A stretch of 64,000 bases of DNA from Sphingomonas sp. PsM26 (GCA_030433805.1 JARUXA010000005.1:1-64000), one strand, 5' to 3'; positions 1 to 9,194 are shown, numbered from the stretch's first letter. Program-made: numbers and translations. The notes: generated from the sequence alone by a model not told the origin.

Positions 1-1217
1 CGCTTCCGGTCGTGCGCCCGTCGATGCGTCGAGCATTCGAAGCCGCCTTGCAGGAAACTCCGGAAGAGTCCTGCCGCACGGGGAAGGCGCGTACGGTCCC
101 CCAGGAGCTCGGCGAACAGCGCTTCCCACCGCGGGACGACGACGCCGACCGCATATTCCGCATCCACCTTCGTGCGCAGCGCGCGGCCGAGGCGGGACCT
201 GAGCGACCGATCGTCGATCAACCGCTCGATCGCCGCGGCAACCGCCGACGGATCCTCGTGCGGAACGAACAGGCCGCTGACCTGATCGACGATCTGCTGC
301 TCGGACCCGTTGTCGCGCGTCGCTACCACGGGCAGGCCGGCTGCACCGGCTTCGGCGATGACGTGCGGCATCCCTTCGCCGCGCGACAGCCATACGAAGA
401 CGTCGAGTGCCACAAGCAGGTCGGGCACGTCGTCCCGATCGCCGATGAAACTGAGCGCTCCATCCAGTCCGAGAGACGTCGCACGGCTGCGCAACGCGAC
501 TGCATAATCGGGGAGGAACGCGTCCGGCCCGCCGATTATGACGAAGCGTGCGGCAGGATGTCGCCGGTGCACCAGCGCCGCGGCGTCGATAAAGTCCTCG
601 ACTCGCTTCTTGGGATCGAGTCGACCGAGCCATCCGATCAACGGGACGTCGTCCGCAATCCCAAGTGTCGCACGAACGGGCATTCGGCAAGCCGGATCGA
701 AAGCGCGGGTGTCAACCATCGACGGGATCTCGAGCGCATGATGTTCGCGGCCCGGCATATGGCTGGCAGCGGCGTTGCGGATCGATGCACAAACACCGAC
801 GTAGCGGCTGGTAAAATGCTTCGGGCCGGCAAGTGCTTCGGATACGAGGCCGCCATGTTCAATCAGCGGCGGGCGGAGATGGATTCGTTCGAGCGCAGGA
901 TAGATATCCGCAACGTTCTGGCAGGAGACGACAATGTCGTAGCCGGGAATCTTGCTGGCGAGATACGCCACGGTCTCGTCGAAGCCGAGCGCGTACGGCG
1001 TTCGGTCGACGGGAACGCCGATCGCTTCCAGTTGCGCGTGCGTCTGCTCGGGCATCCCATGCTTGCGGAAGCAGGCGACGACTTCGATCCGGTAGCGCGC
1101 GGGATCGAGCGCCTGGGCGAGCAGCCGCACCTCCGTCTCTTCGCCGCCGACGACGAGCCAGGCAAAGACGAACAGGATGCGGATCGGGCGAGCGTCGGAA
1201 ATCGGTAGAGGTTTCAA
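1..1217 (-). CDS. GT4-type glycosyltransferase, C-terminus cut by window edge
   Basis: The minus-strand frame is open from the window edge to a TTG codon at 1217. It encodes about 405 residues resembling a GT-B retaining glycosyltransferase of family GT4. The N-terminal domain starts with a beta strand and a glycine pair (ILFVFAWLVVGGEE). The C-terminal domain carries GWLGRLDPKKR, then SRGEGMPHVIAEAGAAG, the E-x7-E-like nucleotide-sugar site, followed by LPVVATRDNGS. The TTG start is chosen because it overlaps the TGA of the upstream dehydrogenase gene (TTGA), and no ATG occurs before the first strand. It is the last visible gene of a minus-strand glycan cluster. The sugar donor cannot be read from sequence. 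GT4 members are usually near 400 residues, so little is missing. Confidence 0.85.
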   Translation of the reverse strand, partial: MKPLPISDARPIRILFVFAWLVVGGEETEVRLLAQALDPARYRIEVVACFRKHGMPEQTHAQLEAIGVPVDRTPYALGFDETVAYLASKIPGYDIVVSCQNVADIYPALERIHLRPPLIEHGGLVSEALAGPKHFTSRYVGVCASIRNAAASHMPGREHHALEIPSMVDTRAFDPACRMPVRATLGIADDVPLIGWLGRLDPKKRVEDFIDAAALVHRRHPAARFVIIGGPDAFLPDYAVALRSRATSLGLDGALSFIGDRDDVPDLLVALDVFVWLSRGEGMPHVIAEAGAAGLPVVATRDNGSEQQIVDQVSGLFVPHEDPSAVAAAIERLIDDRSLRSRLGRALRTKVDAEYAVGVVVPRWEALFAELLGDRTRLPRAAGLFRSFLQGGFECSTHRRAHDRK

Positions 1218-2314
1218 TCGCCGACCTTGAACACAATCTGGAGGAATTCGGGACGTTCGCCGACCAGCCGTGCGATGAACGCGGGCGCATCGTCGTAAGG
1301 CACCACGTGCGTGATCAACTGCGCCCGGATCTCGGGACCGCGCGCGAGCAAGAGCTTGACCGTCTCGTTTGCGAGCCTGCGGCGGTCCCACTGGAACCCC
1401 AGGCCGCGGGGAACGCGGTTGATCTGAGCGCACCGCAGGTTGAGCCCGTTGTGATGGAACTCCTCACCGAGCCGCAACCGGTCCGCCCCACCCTGGTAGA
1501 ACGCGAGGTCGATCACCGTGCCCTGCGGCCGCAACGCCTGCATCGCGGCGTGAAGGCTCGCGGCATCGGCACGGGTCTGGAAAACGACGTCGGCACCACG
1601 ATCGTCGCCACCGTGGAGCCAGCGGGCCTTGGCATGCGCCCAGGCCTGATCCTCGGTCATCGCTGTGATGCCGAGGCATTCGGCGCGAAGGCGGCGGAAG
1701 GGGGAGGGGTCGGCGATCACGACCTCGCTGGCACCGCTGCCTTGTGCGAACAGCGCGGTCAGCATGCCCACGATCCCGGCGCCGATCACCAGCACCGGAC
1801 GGCCGCGGATGCCGTCGCCGAGGTTGACGACATTGGGGCCGAGCAGTTCGGCGTCCGCGTGCAATATGCCGTTGGCGGCGATCGGCCCCATCTGCCCGAC
1901 GTAGATGCCGAGGATGGGGTCCATCTCGGCGGGGAGTTTCGTCAGCAGGTCGTTGAAAGGGTCCGCGGTGTGGCCGGTCTTGTGCCCGAACACGGTGCCC
2001 ACGACGTCGCCGTTTGCAAAATCATGGACGCGGCTGTCACTGACGCGCGCGCATTCCATGTAGCCGAGGAACGGCACCGGATAGTGCGCGCTCGGTTCGC
2101 CGGGGACGAACACGCCGCGACCCGCATCCCAGCGCGAATGAAGGTACGGGTTGCTGTTCTTGACGAACGTGAGCTCGGTGCCTGCGGAAAAGCCGGTGTA
2201 CAGCAGATCGAGCCTGACCTGCCCGTCCCCCGGGGGCGCTTCGTCATAGCCGAAGAAATAGGCTTGCCCAGGGCGCTCGACGCCGAGCGAGCGGACGTGG
2301 CGCCACTCAGACAT
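1214..2314 (-). CDS. Zinc-type medium-chain dehydrogenase/reductase (MDR)
   Basis: This 366-residue protein has an MDR (alcohol dehydrogenase-like) layout. The N-terminal part contains YTGFSAGTELTF and the segment around GYMECARV. A Rossmann fold follows with the dinucleotide motif VLVIGAGIVGMLTALFAQGSG. The usual structural-zinc cysteines are not evident. The start at MSEWRH (2314) overlaps the end of the oxidoreductase ORF by 8 bases, so translation is probably coupled. Elsewhere, MDR domains occur fused to Gfo/Idh/MocA domains in bi-domain oxidoreductases of polysaccharide clusters. Here the two are encoded consecutively, which suggests they act on the same nucleotide-sugar or glycoside intermediate. 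The substrate is unknown. Confidence 0.85.
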   Translation of the reverse strand: MSEWRHVRSLGVERPGQAYFFGYDEAPPGDGQVRLDLLYTGFSAGTELTFVKNSNPYLHSRWDAGRGVFVPGEPSAHYPVPFLGYMECARVSDSRVHDFANGDVVGTVFGHKTGHTADPFNDLLTKLPAEMDPILGIYVGQMGPIAANGILHADAELLGPNVVNLGDGIRGRPVLVIGAGIVGMLTALFAQGSGASEVVIADPSPFRRLRAECLGITAMTEDQAWAHAKARWLHGGDDRGADVVFQTRADAASLHAAMQALRPQGTVIDLAFYQGGADRLRLGEEFHHNGLNLRCAQINRVPRGLGFQWDRRRLANETVKLLLARGPEIRAQLITHVVPYDDAPAFIARLVGERPEFLQIVFKVGD

Positions 2315-4376
2315 GCGCGGCCTCCCGCTCGCGCACGTCGATTGCGCGGCCTTCGCTGGCGGAGCGCTCGATCGCCAGCGCAAGGCGGAGCGTTTCGAGC
2401 GCGGCGGGGTAGGGGCAACGAATGCGGTTCTCGCCCCCGCGGACCGCATCAATGAAGTCGCGGTCCTCCAGTACGACGGGATCGCTCTGCGTTCCGCGCA
2501 CCGGACGCCCGCGACCGATGTCGATCATGACGTCACGGTCGGTGAGTTCGATCGCGAGGCCCTCGCCGAACAGGTGGAGCCCGACGCGGTGGTTCCAATT
2601 GAGCAGGCAGGTCGAGGCGAAATTTGCGATCGCACCGCTCGCGAAGGTCAGCATCGCCGTGCTCGTCGTCGCGACATCGAGGTCGGGGAAGGCTGCACGG
2701 TCGACGTGGCCCGACTGGCCATAGACGCGGACGACATCGCCGACGAGATAGCGCGCGAGATCAACAAGATGCGTCGTCTGCTCGAGCATCTGGCCGCCCG
2801 AGGCGTCCTTGCGCCACCACCAGCGCGGCGGTGGCGTGGAATCGAGCCAATAGCCCGACAGCAGGCGCGCCGGCGTGGCCGCCAGCAGTGCCTTTACCTC
2901 GTCGACCGTATCGAGATACCGCCAGTGATAGCCGACTGCGGTGACGAGGCCGAGCCGCTCGACCGACGCAGCGACATCCTCCGCGGTGCCCAGATCGAGC
3001 GCGACCGGTTTCTCGACAAAGAACGGAAGGCGGTGGTCGATCGCGAGGCGTTCCGGTTCGCCGTGGGCGAAGGGGGGCACGCAGATGTAGAGCGCATCAA
3101 GGTCGACCGAGGCGAGCATCGCGGCGGCGTCGTCGAACGCGCGCGCCCCGAACCGGGCGGCTGCCTCGGTCGCGCGCGCCATGTCGACATCGGCGACCGC
3201 GACGATCGCGACGTCGTCGAACTGTTCGAGTACGCCGAAATGCCGGTGTGCGATGCCGCCCGCGCCGATGAACCCGATCCGTGTACGCTCCACACCGTCT
3301 CCTTCTTTTGTTTCTGTCTGGTCTTGCACGCCGGCGTAGACCGCGCGTGTCTCGGCGATCATCCGGTCCGCCGAGAACTGCGCCTGCTGGCGTTCGATCG
3401 CCGCGGTCCCGATCGTCGCGAGCGTGTCGCGATCGGCAAGCATCGAGACAATCGCGTCGGCAAAGCTGGCCGGGTCGGCAGCGGTCAGGCGGCCGGTGAC
3501 CCCGTCCTCGATCGCTTCGGCATTGCCCGGCGCAACGGTCGCCACGACGGGAAGACCGGCGGCCATCGCCTCGAGCGCGACCAGCGGCAAGCCCTCGAAC
3601 GCGGAAGGGAGGACCAACAGGTCCGCCAGCGTCATCAGGTCTGCGACGTCGCTACGGTTGCCAAGCATCCGTACGCTGTCGGCAAGGCCCCTTGCGGATA
3701 CACTGCGGGCAGTGGGGATCAGCAGGGGACCGTCACCCGCCAACAGCACGATCACGTCGGGGTACACGGCGCGAACTGCCGGAAGCGCGTCGAGCAGCAG
3801 CGCATGGCCTTTCTGCTCCGCGAAACGTCCGACCATCAGCATTACGGGGGCATCGCCGACGGCCCATTCGCCGCGCAGCACCGCCCGCGATCGGGAGGGC
3901 TGATGCGGCATGACACCGTTGTGGATCGTGTCGATCAGAACCGGGTCCACGCCGGCGGCGCGGTGCGTGTCCCGGACTGCGTCCGAAACACAGATCAGCC
4001 GCGCGAGCATGGAAGCAGACTCCCGGTGTTCGTCGCGTTGTGCAGGATCGGTGAGGAGATAGGGAAGGTGTTCTGTCCGGATCACCGGCACGCCGGCCGC
4101 CTGCGCCGCGCGAACCGCAGCGTGCCCTTCCCAGCCGATACCGGCATGGACATGGACGATATCGGGCCGTGCCCGGCGAAACCAGTGCGCAAGGCGCGAA
4201 TCATCGTCGAGCGCCTTGACGCCGAAACCTGCGGCGGCGGCGCGCTCCAGCAGGCCGGAACCAGGTCGGGCCGCAACAATGATCTCGTCCGCAGGCAGCC
4301 CTTGGGCAAGCGCCATCATGTGCGCGCCCACACCGGACGGAGTGAGGCTGTCGGTCAGCAGGCAGATGCGGGTCAT
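2307..4376 (-). CDS. GT4 glycosyltransferase fused in frame to a Gfo/Idh/MocA oxidoreductase
   Basis: A single 689-codon ORF. Residues 1-355 are a GT4 glycosyltransferase: SLTPSGVGAHMMALAQ at the N-terminus, MLMVGRFAEQKGH for the second Rossmann half, and PSAFEGLPLVALEAMAAGLP with the E-x7-E pair. Residues 362-689 are a Gfo/Idh/MocA NAD(P)-dependent sugar oxidoreductase: IGFIGAGGIAHRH for nucleotide binding, FVEKPVALD with the family EKP lysine, and GGQMLEQTTHLVDLARYL with the catalytic-region histidine. The junction lacks a stop. It carries a strong ribosome-binding site (AAGGAG at 3304-3299) five bases before a GTG at 3293 that would start a separate oxidoreductase. The ORF may therefore be a recent gene fusion making both a fused and a free second domain. 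It overlaps both neighbours by a few bases. Confidence 0.85.
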   Translation of the reverse strand: MTRICLLTDSLTPSGVGAHMMALAQGLPADEIIVAARPGSGLLERAAAAGFGVKALDDDSRLAHWFRRARPDIVHVHAGIGWEGHAAVRAAQAAGVPVIRTEHLPYLLTDPAQRDEHRESASMLARLICVSDAVRDTHRAAGVDPVLIDTIHNGVMPHQPSRSRAVLRGEWAVGDAPVMLMVGRFAEQKGHALLLDALPAVRAVYPDVIVLLAGDGPLLIPTARSVSARGLADSVRMLGNRSDVADLMTLADLLVLPSAFEGLPLVALEAMAAGLPVVATVAPGNAEAIEDGVTGRLTAADPASFADAIVSMLADRDTLATIGTAAIERQQAQFSADRMIAETRAVYAGVQDQTETKEGDGVERTRIGFIGAGGIAHRHFGVLEQFDDVAIVAVADVDMARATEAAARFGARAFDDAAAMLASVDLDALYICVPPFAHGEPERLAIDHRLPFFVEKPVALDLGTAEDVAASVERLGLVTAVGYHWRYLDTVDEVKALLAATPARLLSGYWLDSTPPPRWWWRKDASGGQMLEQTTHLVDLARYLVGDVVRVYGQSGHVDRAAFPDLDVATTSTAMLTFASGAIANFASTCLLNWNHRVGLHLFGEGLAIELTDRDVMIDIGRGRPVRGTQSDPVVLEDRDFIDAVRGGENRIRCPYPAALETLRLALAIERSASEGRAIDVREREAAHV
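3291..3304 (-). promoter_or_regulatory. Internal ribosome-binding site and GTG start inside the GT4-Gfo ORF
   Basis: Read on the minus strand, AAGGAG (3304-3299) is followed by five bases and then GTG (3293-3291). This GTG opens the Gfo/Idh/MocA part (VERTRIGFIGAGG) in the same frame as the upstream glycosyltransferase. The spacing is good for initiation, so a free oxidoreductase may be made in addition to the fused product. This is inference from sequence only. Confidence 0.55.
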
Positions 4377-6688
4377 TCGGCGGCCAGAACTGGAGCGGCA
4401 ACGTTGGCCGTCTTGGCGGCCAGCCGCCGATACGTAGCGAGCGCCTGACCGACGACCTGGTCCATGTTGTAATATCGGTACGTCGCGAGACGACCGACGA
4501 ACGTCACCCCGGCTTCGGCATCGGCCAGCGCTTCGTAGCGCTTGAACAATGCCTGGTTCTCCGGGCGGGGGATGGGGTAATAGGGGTCGCCTTCCGCGCT
4601 CGGGAATTCGTAGCTGATGCTGGTCTTCGCGTGGAATTGCCCGGTCAGGTGTTTGTATTCCGTGATCCGCGTCTGCGGCACTGCCTCGTCGGGGTAATTG
4701 ACGACGGCGACCGGCTGGAACTGCGCCACGTCGTGCGTTTCATGGCGGAACTGCAGGCTGCGATACGGCAGCTTGCCAAAACGGAAGTCGAAATACTCGT
4801 CGATCGGCCCGGTGAAGACGATATGCCCGACGTCCACGCGCTCGATCACGTCGCGATACTCGACGCCCAGATCGAGCGTGATCCCGGGATGATCGAGCAT
4901 CGCCTCGAACATCCGGGTGTAGCCGTTGGCGGGCATCGCCTGGAAGGTGTCCGTGAAATAGCGGTCGTCGGTCGAGGTGCGCGTCGGCACGCGCGCGGTG
5001 ACGGTGCGGTCGAGCTCCGACGGATCGAGACCCCATTGCTTGCGCGTATAGCCCTGGAAGAACGTCTCGTAGAGATCGCGCCCGACCGCAGCGACGACGA
5101 CGTCCTCGGAGGTGCGGATGGCGTCGACCGACTCCGCGCGGCTGGCGAGGAACGCGGCGGCTTCAGCGTCGTCTTCGAGCGACAGGCCGTACAGCGCGTT
5201 GAGCGTCGTGCGGTTGATCGGCATCGGCACGAGCTTGTCGTCGACGCTTGCCAGCACGCGGTGTTCGTACGGGCGCCACGCGGTAAAGCGCGAGAGATAA
5301 TCGAACACGTCGGCGGAATTGGTGTGGAAGATGTGCGGTCCGTAGCGGTGGATCAGCACGCCGGCCTCGTCGTGCTCGTCGAACGCGTTGCCGCCGATAT
5401 GCGGGCGGCGATCGACCACGAGGACGCGCTGGCCACTGTCCGCGGCAAGCCGCTCTGCGAGGACTGCACCGGCAAAACCGGCACCGACGACCAATGTGTC
5501 GTAGCGTTCGCGTTTTACGCTGGGTTGGTACGATCGTTTGGCACGCAGGACGCGGTCGATTTCGTTTGCCATTGCGGTTTGAGTCCGGTCCCAGGATTGC
5601 GTTGCGAGCAGGCGATCGGCTTCGTCGCGCCACGCGCCTTCAGGCGGGAGAACCAAAGCGTCGGTACACGCCCTTACGAACGCCGGGGCGTCAGCCGCGA
5701 TCGCCACGGCTGCGACGTCGCCGTAATGGCGGATCACGTCGGCAATCGGGGTGGAGACGACGGGAAGTCCGCCGGCAAGATATTCTGGTGTCTTGGTGGG
5801 GCTGATGAACCGCGTCGCGGCGTTGATTGCGAACGGCATCAGCGCGACGTTCCACCCCGACAGATATGCGGGAAGCTCGCCATAATGGCGCGAACCCAGC
5901 CAGTGGATGTTCGGACGGCGCGGCAGATGCGCCGGATCGATCTTCACGACCGGGCCAATCATCACGAACGACCAGTCGGGGCGGGCGTCGGCGACCGCGT
6001 CGATCAGCGCCAAGTCGATGCGTTCGTCGATCACGCCGAAGAAACCGAGCTTCGGGCCACCAATGCCTCGCTGGTCTTCGGGTTCGAAAGCGCCCGTACG
6101 GGCTTGCGCAAAATGCGCGACATCGACTGCCGAGGGGAATGCGTGGACGTCGCGGTGCCGTTCGCGCTTGGCCTCGTACAGACTGTAACCACCGGTAAAG
6201 ACGAGATCAGCCAGAGCAAGCAACCGCGCTTCGCGCTCCAGCAGGGCAGGGTCCGCAAAGCGGAACGCGGACAGTTCGTCCATGCAGTCATAGACGACCG
6301 CCGCAGCGTCGAGATGCTCGGCGAACGGCACCATCATCGGCGTGTAGAACCAGAGCAGCGGCTTCGCGCGAACGCTCATCGCGACGAACATGTCGAGCAA
6401 CTCGCGCAACCCTGCCTCGACCTGGTCTGGGTTCCACCAGTGCGGCAAGCGCGGACGAAGCGTGACGATGCGGTCCGCCGGGAATGGATGATGTTCAAGA
6501 TACGGCAGAGGGTGATCGCAGGGGATGTGCTCTTCCCAGAAGAACACCGCTTGGTTCTGCGCGAACCGCTTCATCAAATGCTGCGGTCGCTGGGTCACGA
6601 AATCCCAGCGAAGATGCGAGAAGCAGATCAGCGGCGGGTCGGAGTCGATTGCGTTCGAAAGGCCGTAATCCTGTCCGCTACCGTGCAC
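4373..6688 (-). CDS. Glycosyltransferase fused to UDP-galactopyranose mutase
   Basis: A 771-residue fusion. Residues 1-385 form a GT-B glycosyltransferase-like domain (ICFSHLRWDFVTQRPQHLM near the start, LGFFGVIDERIDLALI, and FISPTKTPEYLAGGLPVVSTP in the donor-binding half). Residues 395-771 are UDP-galactopyranose mutase. That part has the flavin motif LVVGAGFAGAVLAERLA, HIGGNAF, GPHIFHTN, FFQGYTRKQWG, and VNYPDEAVPQTRITEYKHLTG, which is characteristic of the mutase. The mutase converts UDP-galactopyranose to UDP-galactofuranose, so the fused transferase may use UDP-Galf directly (inference). The start is a GTG at 6688 with a GGAG-like site upstream. The 3' end overlaps the next gene by ATGA. 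Confidence 0.9.
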   Translation of the reverse strand: MHGSGQDYGLSNAIDSDPPLICFSHLRWDFVTQRPQHLMKRFAQNQAVFFWEEHIPCDHPLPYLEHHPFPADRIVTLRPRLPHWWNPDQVEAGLRELLDMFVAMSVRAKPLLWFYTPMMVPFAEHLDAAAVVYDCMDELSAFRFADPALLEREARLLALADLVFTGGYSLYEAKRERHRDVHAFPSAVDVAHFAQARTGAFEPEDQRGIGGPKLGFFGVIDERIDLALIDAVADARPDWSFVMIGPVVKIDPAHLPRRPNIHWLGSRHYGELPAYLSGWNVALMPFAINAATRFISPTKTPEYLAGGLPVVSTPIADVIRHYGDVAAVAIAADAPAFVRACTDALVLPPEGAWRDEADRLLATQSWDRTQTAMANEIDRVLRAKRSYQPSVKRERYDTLVVGAGFAGAVLAERLAADSGQRVLVVDRRPHIGGNAFDEHDEAGVLIHRYGPHIFHTNSADVFDYLSRFTAWRPYEHRVLASVDDKLVPMPINRTTLNALYGLSLEDDAEAAAFLASRAESVDAIRTSEDVVVAAVGRDLYETFFQGYTRKQWGLDPSELDRTVTARVPTRTSTDDRYFTDTFQAMPANGYTRMFEAMLDHPGITLDLGVEYRDVIERVDVGHIVFTGPIDEYFDFRFGKLPYRSLQFRHETHDVAQFQPVAVVNYPDEAVPQTRITEYKHLTGQFHAKTSISYEFPSAEGDPYYPIPRPENQALFKRYEALADAEAGVTFVGRLATYRYYNMDQVVGQALATYRRLAAKTANVAAPVLAAE

Positions 6689-6769
6689 GCACTTCTACTC
6701 CGTGAACCCGCGGTAATCCGCCTCGTTAACCGAACTTATGCGGTCTCCAACAACCTCGCCATGCAATTG

Positions 6770-7939
6770 TCATTGCTTTGAATCATGTATCTGCTCAATT
6801 ATTGAGCCGAGGCGCGCGACGCTGTGCGGCCATGTCCATCGTTCCAACACGGTCTCGCGCGGACTATAGTGTGAAGCGTTCTCCCGCATGTCGAGGATTG
6901 CTGCGGCAAACCCGTCCGCCGACGCCGTTCGCCCCGTTTCCGGCAAGATGAACTGCAAACCGCAGCGCAGTTCGGTATTTGCCAATACGGGCAAACCGGC
7001 GAGCATATATTCTGTCAGGATTGCCGGTGCGCCGTCATCGACGCCGCAGACCACGCCGAACCTTGCGCGGTTCATCAGCCGATTGACTTCGTCGACAGGC
7101 ACCCCGGGCGGGCCAACGAACTCGATCGACAGATTTTGCTCTTGCGCCCGTCGGCGGAGCATATCGGCATCTTCGCCATAGCCGAAGACACAGAGCGCCC
7201 GCACGTCGCGGGGCAATGTCGCCAGTGCGTCGAACAGGATGTCGTGGCGCTTATAGGATTGTGCCGCCGCGACGTAGATCAGGTCCACATCCTTGTCGGT
7301 CCCGAGCGGGCGGAACTGGTCGACCGCGGCGAATTCAGGGCCGACCGGCAGGATCGCGGTCCGCATGCCGGAATGCTCCGCTTCTACCGCGTCGGACTGC
7401 CACTGAGCGCCGGTCAGAACGAGATCGAAGCAGGCGCTGACCTCGTGCGGTACGCGCAATGCGGGCGCATCGATCGAATTGTAGATGATGACGCTATGGG
7501 CGCAGAGCGCGAGAAGTTCGCGCGAAACACCGAGCCCGAGCACGACGAGGATATGTGGTGCGCCGAAGGCGCGCACAAAGTCTTCCATCTCTGTAGATGC
7601 CAAAGGCGGGGTTTCGCTGTCTGGACGGAAAGCGCGCTTTGCCAGTTCCGGGCTCTCACGGCGGAAGGGTGGTTCGCCCGCACCACGGTAATGGTGCCAA
7701 ATCTCGGCCTGCTCGACGATCCCGGCTGCGATCAGTGCCAACGGCAACCGCTCCAGATACCCGCCAGCGACTTCGACTTCGCGGGTTTTGCCGGTATCAC
7801 CGATCCAAGGAAAGCTATGGGGGTCGTTCGCATGCGCAGGCGTTGAGGGCATACGCTTGGCGGGGAAGGGGCCGTCAACACCTTCGACGAAGTCGCTGAT
7901 CACCACAACGGACCGCCGCACCGTCAACTGCGCTGCCAT
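6770..7939 (-). CDS. Glycosyltransferase, GT4-like
   Basis: A 389-residue protein. The C-terminal half contains VDLIYVAAAQSYKRHDILFDAL, FGYGEDADML and DDGAPAILTEYMLAGLPVLANTE, where the acidic residue and glycines match the nucleotide-sugar site of GT-B enzymes. The ATG at 7939 is preferred over the two GTG codons just before it, because AGGGAGAG lies eight bases upstream. It is the first gene of the minus-strand cluster that continues through the mutase fusion, 81 bases away. No signal peptide or membrane segment is evident, so it should act at the cytoplasmic face. Donor and acceptor are unknown. Confidence 0.8.
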   Translation of the reverse strand: MAAQLTVRRSVVVISDFVEGVDGPFPAKRMPSTPAHANDPHSFPWIGDTGKTREVEVAGGYLERLPLALIAAGIVEQAEIWHHYRGAGEPPFRRESPELAKRAFRPDSETPPLASTEMEDFVRAFGAPHILVVLGLGVSRELLALCAHSVIIYNSIDAPALRVPHEVSACFDLVLTGAQWQSDAVEAEHSGMRTAILPVGPEFAAVDQFRPLGTDKDVDLIYVAAAQSYKRHDILFDALATLPRDVRALCVFGYGEDADMLRRRAQEQNLSIEFVGPPGVPVDEVNRLMNRARFGVVCGVDDGAPAILTEYMLAGLPVLANTELRCGLQFILPETGRTASADGFAAAILDMRENASHYSPRETVLERWTWPHSVARLGSIIEQIHDSKQ

Positions 7940-8230
7940 CACCACTCTCCCTGCTTTGAGCCGAGGACGCCACTATCACTGCGGGCCCAACGCAGCGGGC
8001 AAGAAAAAGCCCTGTTTGTCGGCGTTTTTGTTGTGCGGCAGCCGCGTTGCCACGCTGTGGACAGCCCCGCCGCCGTTGACCCGCTAACCAGGTTTTCCGA
8101 TCTTGCCGGCAGATCAGGCTGCAGGACAACTGCGCGCACTATACAGTGCCGCCATCTGAACTATTCCCGGCTTTCCGTGGAACTCGCACGCCGTTCGAGC
8201 GGTGTTAGACATTCAATACGGGAGTCGATC

Positions 8231-8485
8231 ATGGACGTAGCGACCACAACTCTGGCCGAGCGCATCGCGCGCGCCTTGGCGGGATCAGACCATAGTGCCA
8301 ACGCCAACGGAACCGAGCAGTCGGCATCTAATAGCGTCGACGAGACGTGGCGCGGTTATCTTGAACAGGCCAACGCTATTCTTCGCACCATCCGCGAACC
8401 GTCCAGTGCAATGTCCGTCGCGGGCGATGTTCGGGTCTGGTCTGCCATGATCGAGCAGGCAATCGCTGAAGGTGATGCGCTTTGA
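8231..8485 (+). CDS. Small hypothetical protein, 84 residues
   Basis: A GGGAG site just upstream supports the ATG at 8231. The product (MDVATTTLAERIARALAG... ending AIAEGDAL) is soluble and mildly acidic, with no membrane segment. It resembles small uncharacterised proteins common in sphingomonads, which have a conserved tryptophan and a run of alternating helix-forming residues. No function is known. It is transcribed away from the glycan cluster, and the 290 bases between them must hold both promoters. Confidence 0.7.
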   Translation: MDVATTTLAERIARALAGSDHSANANGTEQSASNSVDETWRGYLEQANAILRTIREPSSAMSVAGDVRVWSAMIEQAIAEGDAL

Positions 8486-8637
8486 CCGCGCTGTTGGACA
8501 AGGACGGCGCGACTCTGAAAAGTTTGCAGGGAACGTCCGCGCTGGCTCTCGCACTGAACCGGACGGAACGCAGACGGTTGGCGGCAGAAGCCCGGCGATC
8601 GGCGCAGCCTTCTCCGTCCTGTAGCTGCTGTCGATGA
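8482..8637 (+). CDS. Possible coupled mini-ORF ending in CSCCR
   Basis: A TTG at 8482 overlaps the TGA of the preceding small gene (TTGA). It opens about 51 codons (MTALLDKDGATLKSL...) ending in a cysteine-rich tail, CSCCR. No recognisable family. The overlap and the lysine/leucine-rich start are suggestive, but TTG starts are weak evidence and the ORF could be chance. It would be translationally coupled to the 84-residue protein. Confidence 0.2.
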   Translation: MTALLDKDGATLKSLQGTSALALALNRTERRRLAAEARRSAQPSPSCSCCR

Positions 8638-8786
8638 CGTAACTGCCGCGGGAGGGGGAGGGGCCGCCAAGGAGTAGATTCTTCGACGCCTCGCCTATTT
8701 CGGTCTGTTCGCGATGATCCCCCCGGAATCCGGGGGCATGTACTGCTGTTACGGGTTTCCGGGCGACCGGGTGCCAAAGTCGCCCG
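8486..8786. other. Gap between convergent genes with a GC hairpin
   Basis: Apart from the possible mini-ORF, this 300-base gap holds a seven-pair GC hairpin (8720-8726 with 8730-8736, loop AAT) between two converging transcription units. It has no clear U-tract in either direction, so it is a weak candidate for a shared terminator. Nothing else was recognised. Confidence 0.35.
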
Positions 8787-9095
8787 TTATTCTGGATCGG
8801 CGCCACCGGGCGTGGCGACATCGAAATCTTCCCCCGGGTTTCCTCCGGCCGCACCAGCCCCGCTCCCCCGCACGACGCCATCCGCGGACGCATTCCGGCG
8901 TTCCTGCTCCGCCCGCCACTCTGCCTGACCGGCGCTGTCATACTCCTGTCCGGAATACCCATCGCCCGTGCCGATCTCGCCCAGTCGTTCATCGATCGAT
9001 GTAGCAAAGGACGGACGCACGCCGTTGTCGGGACCAATGTCCGTGTCTGTCGACGTCTTCGAAGCGGCAGGAGGATTAGCGCGGTTGGTGGACAT
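8787..9095 (-). CDS. Small disordered hydrophilic protein, 102 residues
   Basis: The ATG at 9095 has AGGAG six bases upstream. The product is rich in Gly, Ala, Asp, Glu and Ser, has almost no hydrophobic core, and contains DSAGQAEWRAEQERRNASADG. The composition suggests an intrinsically disordered protein of the kind found near stress genes in sphingomonads. The codon pattern is that of a real gene, unlike overlapping frames. Function unknown. Confidence 0.65.
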   Translation of the reverse strand: MSTNRANPPAASKTSTDTDIGPDNGVRPSFATSIDERLGEIGTGDGYSGQEYDSAGQAEWRAEQERRNASADGVVRGSGAGAAGGNPGEDFDVATPGGADPE

Positions 9096-9194
9096 TTCGT
9101 GCTCCTATGGGTGTAGATTGAACGTTCCATCACGGCACTTGTTCAACAGGAGTGCGGCGCGGAACTCATCTTCCTTGCGGAAGGTTCGCACATC

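Noticed and set aside
833-2455. Long plus-strand ORF opposite the dehydrogenase gene
   Set aside because: Its composition is Arg/Gly/Ala-rich without family motifs, while the opposite strand encodes a clear MDR protein. High GC keeps such antisense frames open. The same applies to plus-strand frames 2313-4448 and 4631-6781.
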